Assembly: GCF_000003605.2 (NCBI RefSeq)
Contig: NW_003152252.1
Span: 366,764-425,030, forward strand
Direction of reading: 5' to 3'
DNA from: Saccoglossus kowalevskii
Taxonomy: Eukaryota; Hemichordata; Enteropneusta; Harrimaniidae
Length of the DNA: 58,267 nucleotides
The first letter of the stretch is position 1. Each line of letters begins with the position of its first letter. The notes under the pieces are model-generated. The model was not told where the DNA came from and ran no database searches. It was given only the letters and a program-made list of their open reading frames with translations. Both the position numbers and the translations under genes were made by a program. Below, piece after piece: positions 58,197 to 58,267 of the stretch.

Positions 58197-58267
58197 TTGT
58201 AACTGGTAAACTCTGTTTAAATAATACAATTCAGCACAAAATATTTAACTCGCTGCATTTGGTGATA

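Larger units (their letters stand above)
52931..58267. other. DHCR24 3' flank, no gene supported
   Basis: AT-rich, with only short ORFs without family features. The recognised content is the MITEs at 53582-53792, 55535-55678, 55710-55941, 57252 and 58002-58196, plus candidate polyadenylation signals. The rest shows nothing I can name. Confidence 0.6.

Noticed and set aside
1-58267. Retrovirus-like, LTR or other capsid-bearing elements
   Set aside because: No long terminal repeats and no reverse transcriptase, integrase or capsid-like reading frames were recognised.

Overview
The window is animal nuclear DNA: AT-rich, intron-containing, with GT-AG splice sites and many short non-autonomous DNA transposons (MITEs). 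Three genes could be read as spliced homologues of known families: a dystrophin-family gene (off the left edge, minus strand), a complete KEAP1 (plus strand) and a complete DHCR24 (plus strand). A fourth spliced gene (minus strand) encodes a 388-residue coiled-coil protein that I could not name. A small plus-strand gene of unknown family is likely at 5.0-7.0 kb. Gene structure, KEAP1/DHCR24 divergence and repeat style suggest a marine invertebrate, perhaps a non-vertebrate deuterostome. That placement is an inference and is weak.

Layout. 0.4-3.1 kb: WW-domain and start of EF-hand exons of a dystrophin-family gene, transcribed leftward. 3.1-7.0 kb: GC-rich islands, TTAA-flanked MITE ends, an inverted pair of about 108-bp repeats, and a first exon (5023-5087) whose inverted copy lies at 5932-5996. 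7.0-21.7 kb: no gene supported; MITEs, minisatellites and AT-rich sequence. 21.7-26.5 kb: KEAP1 in four coding exons. 26.5-36.3 kb: KEAP1 3' flank, minisatellites, a PIF/Harbinger-like MITE with near-identical ends, and a very recent 149-bp tandem duplication. 36.8-43.4 kb: coiled-coil gene, nine exons, leftward. 43.41-43.79 kb: a short divergent promoter shared with DHCR24. 43.8-52.7 kb: DHCR24 in eight coding exons, with a scaffold gap (45925-46076) in a tandem repeat in intron 1. 52.7-58.3 kb: more MITEs, including one starting 30 bp after the DHCR24 stop and a near-perfect foldback with 9-bp target-site duplications.

KEAP1 (redox sensor and CUL3 adaptor for NRF2) and DHCR24 (last-step sterol reductase, also linked to oxidative stress) are unlinked in human, so their closeness here may be chance. 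The most unusual points are: loss of the Cys151 sensor site in KEAP1; an inverted duplicated first exon beside a TTAA MITE end; exon lengths 61/62/75 in the dystrophin gene that match what I recall for human DMD exons 62-64; and the TTAA-type MITE burden around DHCR24. I saw no retrovirus-like or LTR element, no CRISPR array and no convincing tRNA or rRNA gene. I cannot identify a wholly new biological system from the sequence alone.
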